A stretch of 64,000 bases of DNA from contig JAAGOF010000055.1 of assembly GCA_010645155.1 (NCBI GenBank), positions 891,587 to 955,586 on the forward strand, written 5' to 3'. The position numbers and the translations under genes are program-made. Positions 47,962 to 59,700 of the stretch are shown here, piece after piece (the first letter of the stretch is position 1; every line of letters begins with the position of its first letter). Source of the DNA: Tigriopus japonicus (taxonomy: Eukaryota > Arthropoda > Copepoda > Harpacticoida > Harpacticidae). Below the pieces are notes generated by a model that did no database searches, was not told where the DNA came from, and saw nothing but the letters and a program-made list of their open reading frames with translations.

Positions 47962-48449
47962 ATGCCTTTTTTTGTCAGATCTGACTACAACTTCGACCGC
48001 AATTTGACGGAAATGGCTCGATCAATTAGCTTGCATCTTCGTGAGGAGATAGTGCGCCATGCCGGCGCCGGAATGCGCTATAGAGCCATTTCAAAGCGTC
48101 TCAACGTTCATCTAGCAACTGTCTATGCCGTTCTTGAGCGTCACAAGGACCGTAACGGCAACCTAGAGAGAGCAAGAGGGCAAGGGGCGAAGGCCACCAA
48201 AGCCACTAATGCAAATATCCGTCGACTTCAAGCTAGAGTCCAGATTGTACTCCACTCGATTTTGCGGTTTGGGGTGCTTTGAAGCCTGTAGTCGGGGCCA
48301 AGAACGCCAAGAACCGCAAGGAACTCATCGACCGGTTCAAGGAGGCCTGGGACAACGTCCTAACCCCGGAGTTAATCCGCGATTTCTGCACCGCAGCTTG
48401 TCGCAGGCTGCGTGCGGTTGTGGACGCCAACGGCGGTCACATTGAATAG
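47962..48449 (+). pseudogene. Mariner transposase, catalytic core deleted
   Basis: The N-terminal part (ARSISLHLREEIVRHAGAGM, then YRAISKRLNVHLATVYAVLE) is the helix-turn-helix DNA-binding region of a Tc1/mariner transposase. At about 48238 the sequence jumps to the extreme C-terminal region in another frame: SPDCTPLDFAVWGALKP carries the last catalytic Asp of the DDD motif, followed by NRKELIDRFKEAWDN and a stop at 48447-48449. The two other catalytic Asp residues and the region between are missing, so the copy cannot make an active enzyme. Confidence 0.9.
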
Positions 48450-48625
48450 TATTGTGTAAATTTGGAGCACTTGTTCTTCTTCAAATAAAACAAAAATTTA
48501 AAGTAATCTTGCTCTAAGCTTTATCTTACTTCCCACAAAGTTTCATTGGAATCGTACAGACAGTTTTTCCTCACAACTCGGTCTTTCATCACTACTTCTT
48601 TTCGCGCTAATTCTGGCGAACCCTG

Positions 48626-49419
48626 TACATTCTTTCACCTTTTTTCAAAAGCACTCTGCACTCTCTTTATAGCTTTTATATGAATACTCCATTCATAAAG
48701 AGCAAAAGACCCACCATTCAATACTTACAAACAATCAAGTGTACAATACCCATCTTTTTAACTTTACAAATTTTCCGTGCAAAACAAGAGCAGTGAATGT
48801 CTTTATTGATCTTTACGGCCCTTTTTTAATGATTTAACAAATGTTTAAAAATCGCGACATTTGAAATGCTTTTGCCAAATCTTTCCTTCCACAACAAAAC
48901 CACTTCTTTGAAAACTCTGTGTAAGGTAAATTTAATTTAGTCAAAATGTTCCTCAATCGAATTTTTTTTGCATGTTTTGACGTTTTTATTTGCACTTTTT
49001 GTGCAGCCCTTATGATAATACAAGTCTCTTGGCATCTTTGCTGTCACAATGATGAAATATGTTCAAAGCAAATCTCCACTGAATGAACTGAAGTAACAAT
49101 TCTGTATCTAGAACTGTTCCTTTGATGAACTCTTCTCTTTTGATGTTTGAAATACCGTAATTGGTCGAGCTTATTCATTCGATGTAGTATTATTGAGTGA
49201 GCTTTGAGAGAGCATAACTCTTGATTCTGATCTTTGATTGAGTTAAAAATTGAAACGCAAGGCCTTATTTGCAGGAAAATGCAAAAGATATATGCCTACT
49301 GATGATAATCATTCGTTTTCCTATCTTCATCATTCAGAGAAATCCAGTATTTTCTGTCAGAATTGTCAGGCTATGAGAAGAAGTTGAGTTATGGACAAAG
49401 TTCAACGGTCAGAGTTGGC
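48626..49419. other. AT-rich intergenic DNA
   Basis: Nothing is recognised apart from a TTTTTATTTGCACTTTTTG motif at 48985 that resembles the subterminal repeats of the hAT-like element at 61456-62346. Confidence 0.4.
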
Positions 49420-49425
49420 TTTATT
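49420..49425 (-). terminator. gcm polyadenylation signal AATAAA
   Basis: On the minus strand AATAAA lies 10 bases past the gcm stop codon (49436-49438), implying a very short 3' untranslated region if it is used. Confidence 0.5.
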
Positions 49426-49435
49426 CTGAAACTGA

Positions 49436-52400
49436 CTAATAATCTTGTCTCTGGTGATACATTTGATCCCTGTTTTGGTAACAATGACTAAAGCCGTTCA
49501 TATTATTTTCCGTTGGAGGCAAGAAGTTCTGAGAACTGCAGTTGTACTCATAGTTTGAGCTGGGATATGAATGATGGAGAAAATAATGGGACGCAGTCCC
49601 AGGGCCAGCGTCAAACTCAGATCCACTTGCACCCATGGGGTCAATGACTGGTTTCTCGAATTGAAAAATGTCCTCTGGATTATTGAAATCCACCAGATCG
49701 AAGTGATGAGCGGCTGCGACGTACGCAGCTTCTTCTTGGCTTTGGGCCAAATGAGCCCTCGATGCCTTGGGTGAAAGTAAATTGGGGTCCAAGAAGTCTT
49801 CCCCGGATAATTCGTGACTAGAGTTGGGGGCTGAGGTGTGATGTCCGTAGGGATAGAAGAGATCATGGGAAATGGCGGGACATGCGTATGGACTAAACCA
49901 GGGCTCGTTAGATTCGGCTGGGAATGTGCTCGGGTCTGGGACTTCGATTTGGTCTATGGTATATCGATCAGTATGGGACATCTCATACAAGGGATCAACA
50001 AGAGCTTGAGCTTCCATGGGAGCCATGTCCACGGAACAACCTGTTTGGATGATGAAAAAAAGAAAAGGAAGTTTTCAATTTTGTCTTTGGAAATGGTTTT
50101 GTTACAAAAGTTGATCCATGTCTCTGACAAAAAGACGTTAGTCTAAGGTTTCAAATACGACATGCTGTGTCATCCCAAAGGTTTCAAATCACAAAGGTCA
50201 CATGTTAACTGTACTAAATCAAATACTGTAGTACAAGGTTCTAACGTGTTGTGTCGCGTAAGTGCTTCTCCCATACGGCGCGGATATTCAGGGTAGTCCA
50301 TAATTAATGTACCCTAAAATTTAGCAATATCTTTTATCATCAATCATGATGTTTGAGTGGTCCAAACAATAAACAATAAATAATTTATGACAAAACAAGT
50401 TGCCAAAACGACTTTCTGTTAATAATAATAGGAAAAGGAAAGGTGTTTACCTAAAACTATGTTTACTTCGTCCACACGGGGGTTAAAACTTCTGCTTGAG
50501 TGTTTCCTCAATTTTTTTTTATGTCCATGTGTCATGATGAAAATATTTTGTGAAGATTTATATTTCAAAGGAGCTCAAATAATTATATTATATCACTTAA
50601 AACTACTAAAACCAACCTATCTTTCAAAACAAGACGGGAAACAAGATGGAAAGAGGGAAGTACTCCCGCGTCGAAGCATCTTGATTGGAACACTTCAACG
50701 CCAAACACACTCCAAGCAAATTTCATTGAAGTGTTTCTTCAAATTAGATGTCAATTTTTTGAACGATTTTAAAGAAAACCAACATTCGCTTCACCTAGAT
50801 GGCTCTTACATGATTTAGCATGCCCTCTCTTGTTCTCTCTCAAAACTCTTTTTCAAGTAAATGTAAACTTAGGGTCGCTTATCAATGACGGCATCTTTTT
50901 TTCAAATTTTGGACGATGGGTGATTAAGCCGTTCCAACGGTTCTGTCCAAGCTAGTTGAAGGGTTTGAGAAATGCCCACTAAAAGCGTATTTTGAGCGTG
51001 TCAACGGGGATTTTTTTTGTCTCCAGCACGTGCAGAAAGTTATCATCGTTGAAAACCTCTGGGTTTCATGGTAAAGGTATTTGAGAAAAAGTCGTGTGCA
51101 CTAAAATCAACGGTAAGTTTAACGGAGCTCAGGCATACTCTCGGCCCAGTTGCTGAGTTTTAAATATTGAAACTTACCCGAGTTACTGTTCATGGTTTCC
51201 GATTGCTTCCAAACCGAGTAGAACTGATGTGGATCCTCTTGAAAGTGTGGAACGAAATTGGGATGAGCGTTCTCTCCAAAGTCATTGGGACTAGACATTT
51301 TTATGGATGGTCCCATGGACTCATATCTAGATTGTTGTTGTTGCTGCTGTTGGTGTTGCTGGTGTTGCTTCTGTTGCTTCAGCTTCTTGGTTTGCATTCG
51401 CTTTTTCAAGGCGATTCCGGTAGACTTTGACGACGGTCTGGGATGGTCGTGGAACCCCTTGGCCTACAAAATTATGCTAGCATGAATCTTGAACCGTATT
51501 CGAACCCTTTGAGCCATTTCGCTACCTGGAACAGGATTCCAAGATTTGGAACATGGCGCCAGAAATGTGTCACTGGATACCCGCAATGACCACGACATGA
51601 TTGTATTTCCAAAATACCATCGCATTCCAAGTTTGGACACACCTTTCCTAAAATCATGAAATCATCTGATCTCAATGGTCAACGAACACTATTCACTTTG
51701 ACACTTCCTCGTCGCCTTTATATTAATCCATAGACCACGGAGGGTCTATACAAGGATGACTCAAGCCAGTATTACTTTCAAAATACGCACTGGGTCCGAT
51801 TAGTGCAATGGAAATTCAACGGAACAATATATTTGTTGCAAAAACCTCACATTTTAGTACAAAGATCGGACCCAGTGTGTATTTTTGAAACCTGTCCTGA
51901 AGTACAGTGGTTCCTGGTCTATATAACAATCCGGTATGTACAGCCGGAGCATTTCATGGCACAATTCGATGCATTTTAAAGTCTTCAAGTAATGATAGTT
52001 ATTAATCTACTCAATAGATATTGATCAAATTTCGTATCAACTCATAACTAAGGACCCTCTAAATATCTATTAATATGGTTTGGGAAAATATATTGGTTTT
52101 AATGGTTTTAAGTGAATTAATATAGTTACTTGAGCTACTTTTAATATGTATGTATTCACAAGATATCTTCATTATGACACTGTGACATCAAAAATCGTAA
52201 TTAGAAGTCTTGGCATTTGAGCAAACACTTTCATAGAGCACAACTAACCACCGTGTATAGAGCCAATCAAAATAGCTCCACTTCAAAATAGTGGCAAATC
52301 AAAATAGAGCCAAATCAAAAGAGAGCGTGAAATTTTAGAGCCGATCAAAATAGAGTGCATTTAGTAACTTTCCTTCATCTATGTATTTCTTGGGGCTAGG

Positions 52401-55400
52401 ATGAATAGTGAAGCCTTTTAATATTCAAAAGACTATTTTCGGGAAAATTGTTCCATAAGCCTTCTAGAACTTTTTCTTCATGTAGGGCATATTTCATACT
52501 AAGCATTGTGTCAACTAGTGATGGACCGAAAGCGCTTGTGGCCGAAATTACGATCGAATTTTTGGTTTCGGTAATGCCTACCGAAACCGAAAGCAGACAT
52601 GGATGGAGATTGACAACAAAATCGAAACAAAATTGATTTTGTTTTTTCAAAACCTCTGAAATTTAACCGTTTCCCAATTTTTCAAAATTTGCGACTAACC
52701 AACATTGAATTCATGAGCAATTTGATTTTGAAGGTGGATTTTGCATTTGTACAATTTTGTAGCGAGTTGCTTTCGGTTTCGGTTAAGCCCTCTTTCAGCC
52801 GAAACTTTCGTTTTCGGTTATGAGCCCTTTCTGTCTATCACTAGTGTCAACTGACTCAATCATTTCATCAATGTCTATGCTCATTCAAGACCAAGCAAGG
52901 GCTCGGATAGGAAAATGTAAAAAATTTCAACACCCGTTTATCAATACTTTATGATTTAAAACTGTAAATTGAAAAGCGAAACTTGTAGTGTTCATGATAG
53001 TCTTGCAGCGTCCACAAGTTGGCTGCCGACTTCCTGTTGTTGGGGTTTTCTGCCACAAAATGAGCCTTGGTAAAAAAAGCGTTTCCTTGCCCTTTTGAGT
53101 AATTGTGAACTCTGTCAACATTGTTATTTAACTGATTTGATTTCCCATTATCACCTATAAATTTCTACCCAACAAAAAATTGACGAATTGAACGAACGCT
53201 ATTTTCGCTCTAATTCAATACACTCTCTTTTGACCTGGCTCTAATTTGATTCGCTCTCATATGAAGCGACTCTATTTTGAACCGACACGATTTTGATTCG
53301 CTCTATTTTGTATACACTCTCTTTTGATCCGCTCTAATTTCATAGAATCCCACCACGGAATGAAGAAATCCTTGATTAATCTCACGTCATGCAAACGTCT
53401 TTTCCTGATTGATTTTACAATTTTTAATAATCAGATCCAGTCTATTCGTAACGTATTGCTATTGATAGAAAAAAGAACCCGCCGAAATTTCATCTGAAGT
53501 GGCACGATAAAATCTAAAAATCGCCAAAGCTGATTCGTTGATGTCAATAAGGAGAAAAGTTCTCCTCACTATGGAGTCTATCAAAAGTAGAAATGCTAAG
53601 AAAAGTAAAAATGTGATCCCTCGTTGCGCTAATAAAAACTCCGCGATTATTATTGAAACGACAAAGGCCATCAAATTTTCCCCTAGATCCACATCAATCT
53701 GAATTCCCTTAATGAAGCAACGTGTACACCAAAATTCTCCAATGGGTCTTTTTGCTCTTGAAGCACTAACAATACTGTAAATGTATAAGCTATGATGCTC
53801 AGCGTTGCTTCAAAACATTGAGGTGCAGGTGATGTTTTGGCAAGACCTTGATTAATTTCCAAGGCTGACATTTGCTTCTGATAGTGATGCTTTTGTGAGC
53901 TTGGAAAGGTGAATGGAAAATAAAAGAATAACATTACCGTATATAGCAGCTTTGACTGTACTTTTATCTTGAGCAAAGCAATGCCCGAAATGAGTTGAGA
54001 AAAATGCCCTAATTATGTCAATAAGATTAAACCTAAATGTTAAAATTTGGTCAGAAGCATCGAAAACATATCTTAAACTGAATGGAACTTTTTGACGCCA
54101 TCTTGTATGTTTTTTAAAGATTGAAATGAAAGTGTGCCAAGTACGACCGTGCCAGACGTAATCATTTATTTCAAGCATTGCAAAAAAAACCGCTCCATGA
54201 TGCATGCACCAGTTTGCCGTTGAGGGTCAGCAAAGAATTTGATAAAAAAATGCGATAAAAACTAAGTGAAGGAAGCGTAAATCCAAATTCAATTTTTTTG
54301 CCTAACCAAACGATCCCACGTGATGAAAATAATTGTCTCAGCATGTCAGTTAAAACGCAAACTGTGTTTCTGAAACGTGATGCCAGATTCTCTACCAAAG
54401 TTAAAAAACATTCACGATTTCATGAAAACTTGGAAAGCTTGCTTTAAAAACCTGGATTTGGCTTAAAAGTTTTGTCTCAAAAAAAAAACAATTCGAAATC
54501 AATATCATAATAAAACATATTGATTGGATAGCTTTTAAACCGTGTTTGTTTGTTTTGTTTTGGTAGTCTGGGTGCATGGATATTGAGAATCCGGACACCC
54601 AAAGCCTAACCGCTATTGCGATTTTTGCTCTGGACTAGAAACACACTCGTTTAATGCTTTTAAACCGTACATTCATTCAATTTTTTACGTTTTTGGTCAC
54701 TACATTAATCAAGGGTTCTATCTGCATTTATCTCTTGTGCGATTAGGTGCAATTCTGGCGTAAATTCAAAGCAAAGGCGATTCTTCTTTCTTCGTACGTA
54801 TTTACACAGTCTCAAGGCAAAGAAGGAAAGAGTCCTTCCGTGGAGAAAAGGAACCTAATTTAAATTTCCGGGAATGGATCGCCGGGAAGTAGTCCTGGAC
54901 AAGCAAAAGTAAGATATGTTTTCTAACTTCTTCATTTTGCTATGTGTTGACTTCTTGGCCATTAAACACCGGAAATTTAAATGAATACGAGAAGCTTGCT
55001 TGGCCTTCCCGTCCCTTTCCTTCTCTGCTTCACCAGAATTACACCTTATGGTTCAACCAAGAAGCACTAAATTTCTGGAGTGGGAGGCTAGCGATGAGAA
55101 TCATGATTTCCAGTAGGATAGATTCGATTGCGTTCTGCTGCAAACGAGATCTGGCTTGTATTCAGTATACAACGTATTTCAATTTTCAGCTCAATCGAAT
55201 GACGGAGTGAAAAGTTATGCCTTCTCAAACTTATGTGCTGACGAAAGGATAGAATGAATGAACTTGCCCTTTTGTGACAAAGCAGTTACCAGAATTCATT
55301 CTTGGTGGGATTTGCACTGAAGTTTGAGTGAGACTCATGACTCCGACGTTCGATTGAGTTGAATATTGAAACACGTATTCAATGCTTTTCCCAACTATCA

Positions 55401-55963
55401 TTGACTCATATATGATTATGAGCTCTTGTCCAATGATATACCATGATAGATAGATAGATTATTTTTGTTATGATACAAGTTATTATTGGCTTTTCATGTG
55501 TTTGATAGATCCATGAGTATTGATGGGAGAACCATTTGTACTAAGCACCTTGTTGCTTCTTTCGGGCTTTATCGCAGATAGCTGGCCTTATGGCCACGCT
55601 TTTTCCCTGAGGAGGCACACATCGTCGGGAGCAAACCAACACGCCTAAACAGGACTTCTTCAAGATGTTCACGTTGTGATTGTTCGTGTTCCGCATGGCC
55701 CAACCGGAAGTGTGCTTCTTGGCATCCTCACAACACAACGAGTACACAAACCGACAATGACCATCTGGCCAATCCTCGAAACCATCATAGGTCTTGGTCT
55801 AAACGGGTCAAGAAGAACAATCGGCCCCAGAACAAGAGCAAAAGCAAGCACACAAAGGCTTCATTATTACTGAACAGAGGGATGCAAGTTTGAGCGGAAT
55901 CACCTGAAGTTTCGGGAAGTTGTTATCGTTGATATCCCAATCCTTGGCACCACGATTGTTCAT
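49436..55963 (-). CDS. gcm: Glial cells missing (GCM-domain transcription factor)
   Basis: Five coding exons on the minus strand (55963-55904, 55798-55549, 51647-51526, 51463-51178, 50040-49436) give 440 residues. GCM proteins bind DNA through a zinc-dependent domain and set glial and blood-cell fate in flies. The domain spans about residues 9-155: [84 protein letters not shown] and [11 protein letters not shown] Gln/His-rich stretch follows, then an acidic, Tyr/Ser-rich tail likely used for activation. An in-frame TGA stands 6 bp before the ATG. The second acceptor could be six bases further on. The 3.9-kb intron 2 holds several transposons. Confidence 0.95.
51751..51917. mobile_element. Palindromic MITE, copy 2
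   Basis: It matches 7278-7442 in inverted orientation (CACTGGGTCCGAT and ATCGGACCCAGTGTGTATT arms). The direct repeat TCTATA flanks it (51745-51750, 51918-51923). Confidence 0.85.
52240..53360. repeat. Inverted arrays of (G/A)ATCAAAATAGAGC motifs
   Basis: At 52256-52365 the motif ATCAAAATAGAGC or ATCAAAAGAGAGC occurs about five times. At 53200-53345 the reverse complement (GCTCTATTTTGAT and variants) occurs about eight times. Such mirrored subterminal arrays suggest the two arms of one transposon, with a younger hAT-like element nested between them. Its exact ends and target duplication could not be fixed. Confidence 0.5.
52516..52843. mobile_element. hAT-like MITE, 328 bp, perfect 8-bp TSD
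   Basis: The ends TAGTGATGGAC and GTCTATCACTA form an imperfect inverted repeat and both flanks are GTGTCAAC (52508-52515, 52844-52851). The interior has inverted CCGAAACCGAAAG / CTTTCGGTTTCGG repeats. There is no coding capacity. Confidence 0.9.
55045..55232 (-). repeat. Interspersed repeat copy B
   Basis: Reverse complement of the family seen at 6495-6665, with about 75-80 percent identity by eye over 170 bp (landmarks AGAAGCACTAAATTTCTGGAG and CAGCTCAATCGAATGACGG). Confidence 0.7.
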
Positions 55964-56775
55964 CCTTTCTCAAACCGAAATGAACGACAAAATAAATCGC
56001 CTAAAGTGTTTTCCCGATCCCCTTCGGATGATGGGCTTTTAGTCGGGTATAGTTTGGTTGGCAGATGCAAATGAAGTCAGAGGTGATCGCAGGTGGAAAA
56101 CCATTTGTCCTGGTTTCGACTGCTTGCGCTTAGAACGAGATAAGTAGTACTCTCCATGGAGGATTTGATTACTCGTATGGTGCAGGTGTTGGAAAGGTTT
56201 GCAGTGTCTCCCTTGAGGTTGGAGATGAGATCTGGGATGGTTGTTGATTTGGTAATGGCGATAAAACCCAGGAAAAGAAGAGAAGGAAGATGACTGAGCC
56301 AACTACATACAGTGTAACTGAGGCTCGAGCGAAATCAAGGGGGAAGCTTGTTGCTTTTGAAGTCTTTCGTTTTCGCTTGAAAAGATTTGGATAAAAGGGG
56401 AACGACAGACCGACCAAACAAGAGAAGAGAGAACCACAGGAAGGAAGAAGGGGAGAGGAAAGAAAGAAAGAAAGAAAGGCGGATAATTGCCGAGGAGAAG
56501 GAGGAGGAGGATCCTATTTCATGCACAATTTAAGGGCGTCCCAAGTTGGTTGTGGGCCAGGAAACAAAAAGGAGGACCTTTAAATTGCCACACACGGTAC
56601 GCGATCCTCTAATCAGACGGATCACTATTGACATTGGAAAGGGCGCAAGAAACTGAACGCAATAGAAATGAATCTCAAGAACATCAATGAGCATAACATT
56701 TAGTCCTTTTGTGGTTAGGTTTGGATGAATCATTTACATTGGATATAAAATGCACGCTTTAGATTAGTTTAGCTT
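55964..56775. other. Spacer between gcm and RRM-zinc finger gene
   Basis: Likely holds the gcm promoter on the minus strand. It includes GAAA (56458-56478) and GGAGGA runs. No gene is recognised and no clear polyadenylation signal for the upstream gene was found. Confidence 0.4.
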
Positions 56776-59700
56776 TTAGACTTCAATTTCAGTGGCTGCC
56801 ACTTCTTTGGCGGATGACTCCATTTCGAATATGGGGATGTTGTGCAAGTCTTGAACATGAACCATGAGTTCCATTGGACTACCAAAGCTTTCCTCGCAAG
56901 AGCTACACAGAAGCGATACTGGTTGCTGAGGAGCTACTCCCACACTAACATTGGTCTTTCCTTGATTGGGACCTGAAATCACAAAGTTAGAAAGAATTAT
57001 TGAAATCCCAAGGGTCGATCAATTACATGTATGAAAACAAGTTTATCATATGATTGCATGTAATATTAATGAATAGGAAATATAATAATACGGGAAAGGA
57101 TGAACGGAGCAAAACTATTGAACGTAAAGATATTTTTTACTTTGACCATCAATTTTTAAAGATGTTGTCTAATGTGCTTTTTGATTTGGAATGAACGAGT
57201 CGAATACTACCACTGTTCGTGCACTGATGAGATGCAATAGATTTTTCAGTAAAATATTTCAGATTTCAAATAGCTTTATAAATCTCACGTTTTTGATTGA
57301 TAATGAGTCATTATCTTACTCTCCAAGTCAGTGGTTCTTAAACTAGGGGCCCAGGGCCCTCAAAATGGGGCCTGAAGGTTTATTGAAAAACACCAACATG
57401 GTCAAAGTTTTCAAAATTCATCGTTTGAAAATGAAATTTTAATATTTATGCCACTCATTCCCTTCTAATAATGCTCCAGAAGAATTAAATTGATTTTCAA
57501 AAACAACGGCTCTAGTCAAGCTTTTGTATCCTTTTTACCAACCTTCTGCCTACCTAGTCTACACAATAAAATATATCTTGCGTGAAAGGTAAGCCAAATA
57601 TAACACGATGAATATGAGTGAGTATCTGAACTTGTAATTTCCAAACTGATATGATAATAAAAGAAACTTTGCAAGGCTTTGAGGGAGGCAAACTTGCTGA
57701 GATTCCTGATGGCGAAAAAGCATGGATTTAAAGGTTTGTACCCTTTGTACCTCATTTACTATTTTAAATTTTTAAACTAATTTAAAACAACTCGCTTTTC
57801 ATTTGTCACCACGACAGTGCTTTAAATTTCAAAAATGAACTTGCTTGGTACGGTAAATTGAAAGGCGAATTTCGAGAAAGGTTGTTAAATTTGATTGAGA
57901 AGCATGATTGTTTCAAGTTGCCGTTGCGATCAGTGTTGCCCCAATTTCAAGTTGGCTTAATTTTTTTCCGTTGTTGGGAATTGTACCGCGTTGTTATAAA
58001 CGGAAAACGCATCATGTGTTTTTTATTATCTATTTTCATTTGATTTTTTATCAATTTTTTGATCCGTTACTTTGAAAATACCTTTCTGAGGGGTTTTTAG
58101 CTCTGAGAAAAAAGCCAAGTAATTCCTCAAAATTGCCTTAAGAGACTCAAATCCTTCAGCAAAGATAGTTACTTGATCCAAAAGCTAAGAGTGCATGGGA
58201 TGCAGAAATTAAAGGGAACTTTTAGTTGGGATGATTTACCATCAATTTTATTTTGGTCGGTGTGCGTGTGTTTGGAAAATCAATGGGATTTTTTCCCCAT
58301 TTCTTGGGGATGCCAACCCAGGTTATTGAGTGCTTTTAGAAAAAGAAACAGAAATTAACTTTGCCACGGCATGTCATTTTATGTGTTTGGTGTTTTAAAA
58401 AACTCTCATTTTTTCAATTTAATGCCATAAAGAGTTTAGTTTTGCTAAAACTGAAGATTTGTGTTTTCAAGCTTTGTTGCTGAAATGGTGGCTAATTTGG
58501 GGCACAATCCTCAAATAACTAATTTTGCTCACAGACTCTCAAACATGATGACTGACTTCTTGACCATTTTGTAACAAAAAGCCCAACCTGCAGTGTCTTT
58601 TTCATTTCACAAATCATGAACATATGATGTGTGACCGAAAAACTTGTGCAGGAATGAATTACCTCTCACTCTTCAATAAAAGCAAACCAAAAAATGAACA
58701 TTTTTAAGATGATAAAGAATTTGAGATCAAGTAACATGGCCACACAAAATTTGTTTTGGTCGTATTGCCAATGAAAATTGAGTACAAATCAGATAGAACG
58801 TCTTTATAAAAACAATGTCTGATTTGTGCAAAGATTTTGATCTCGGCTTAAAACAGTTTCAGTCCCTCAAGTTTTTCAGAAGCACTGAATTTCCGGGAGC
58901 GGGAGGCAAGTGATGAGAACTGCTCTTTCCAGAGAGATCAAATCAATTGCGTTTTCCTGAAAATGAGACCTTTCTTGTATTGGCTTAGTATTTCAATTTT
59001 TGGTTAAACTGGAAGTTGGAGTAAAAATGTTTGCCTTTTCAAAACTAAGTAAGGAGCTCTGTCTCTTTTGCGGTAAAACAAGTACCAAACGGGGACTAAC
59101 TCATTCAATCTCTTTAGGATTTGCACTGAGCTTTGAGAGAGCACAACTTTTCAGCTCATTTGAACTGTCTATTTTTATTTCTCTTCTTAATCCAAAAGAA
59201 ATCTCATTTGGAAAAGAACTCTATGTACTTCATCCTTCTGGAAAGCATAATCCTCATTGCGAGCCTCCCACTCCAGGAAATTCAGTGCTTAATAGTTTAT
59301 GGAAATTTTGCGGTCAAAATATTTTACCAACGGTTCCTTTCAATTCGATGGGATTTGTTGAACATGTTTAAATAAAAATGTTCTGTTTTGGGCTTCTCAC
59401 AAAAACAAAAAAATACATACTAATTTGTTTTTGTTTGTCTTACTATTTGAGCAATTATGTTGATCCATCAATCCCACTCCGTCAGTTGAGGTCTGGGAAG
59501 TCGTGTTCCACGTTGGTCCACATTTGCAGGTAAATCGGAGCTTACAATAGAACTTTTTGTGATTCATAATGTCCTTCAAGTTGGAAAACAACTCCTTGCA
59601 ATTCCCGCAAATCAAAATGTCGGCAATATCTGGGAAAGAAAAGAACAGAAATTTGGAACTTCAAGCGCTATTTGTCAAAAACACGCTAAAGTAATCTGTT

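Larger units (their letters stand above)
46785..48625 (+). mobile_element. Mariner-family element, internally deleted and split by an insertion
   Basis: The ends CAGGGTTCGCCA and TGGCGAACCCTG are inverted repeats flanked by TA on both sides (46783-46784, 48626-48627), as required for Tc1/mariner. After the first 12 bp an inverted-repeat element (46798-47679) is inserted, and mariner sequence resumes at AGCGCGAAAA, matching the right terminus TTTTCGCGCT. The element encodes a broken transposase (separate entry). Confidence 0.92.
51648..55548 (-). other. gcm intron 2 (3901 bp), transposon-filled
   Basis: The intron splits the GCM domain. It contains the palindromic MITE (51751-51917), an inverted array of CAAAATAGAGC motifs with a nested hAT-like element, and an interspersed repeat copy (55045-55232). 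Open frames within it have no recognisable domain. Confidence 0.8.
56973..59443 (-). other. Last intron of RRM-zinc finger gene, repeat-filled
   Basis: A 2471-bp intron between the two zinc-finger exons. It contains a hAT-like left end (57329), an interspersed repeat copy (58880-59035) and a partial one near 59110-59290. No other gene is recognised. Confidence 0.7.
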
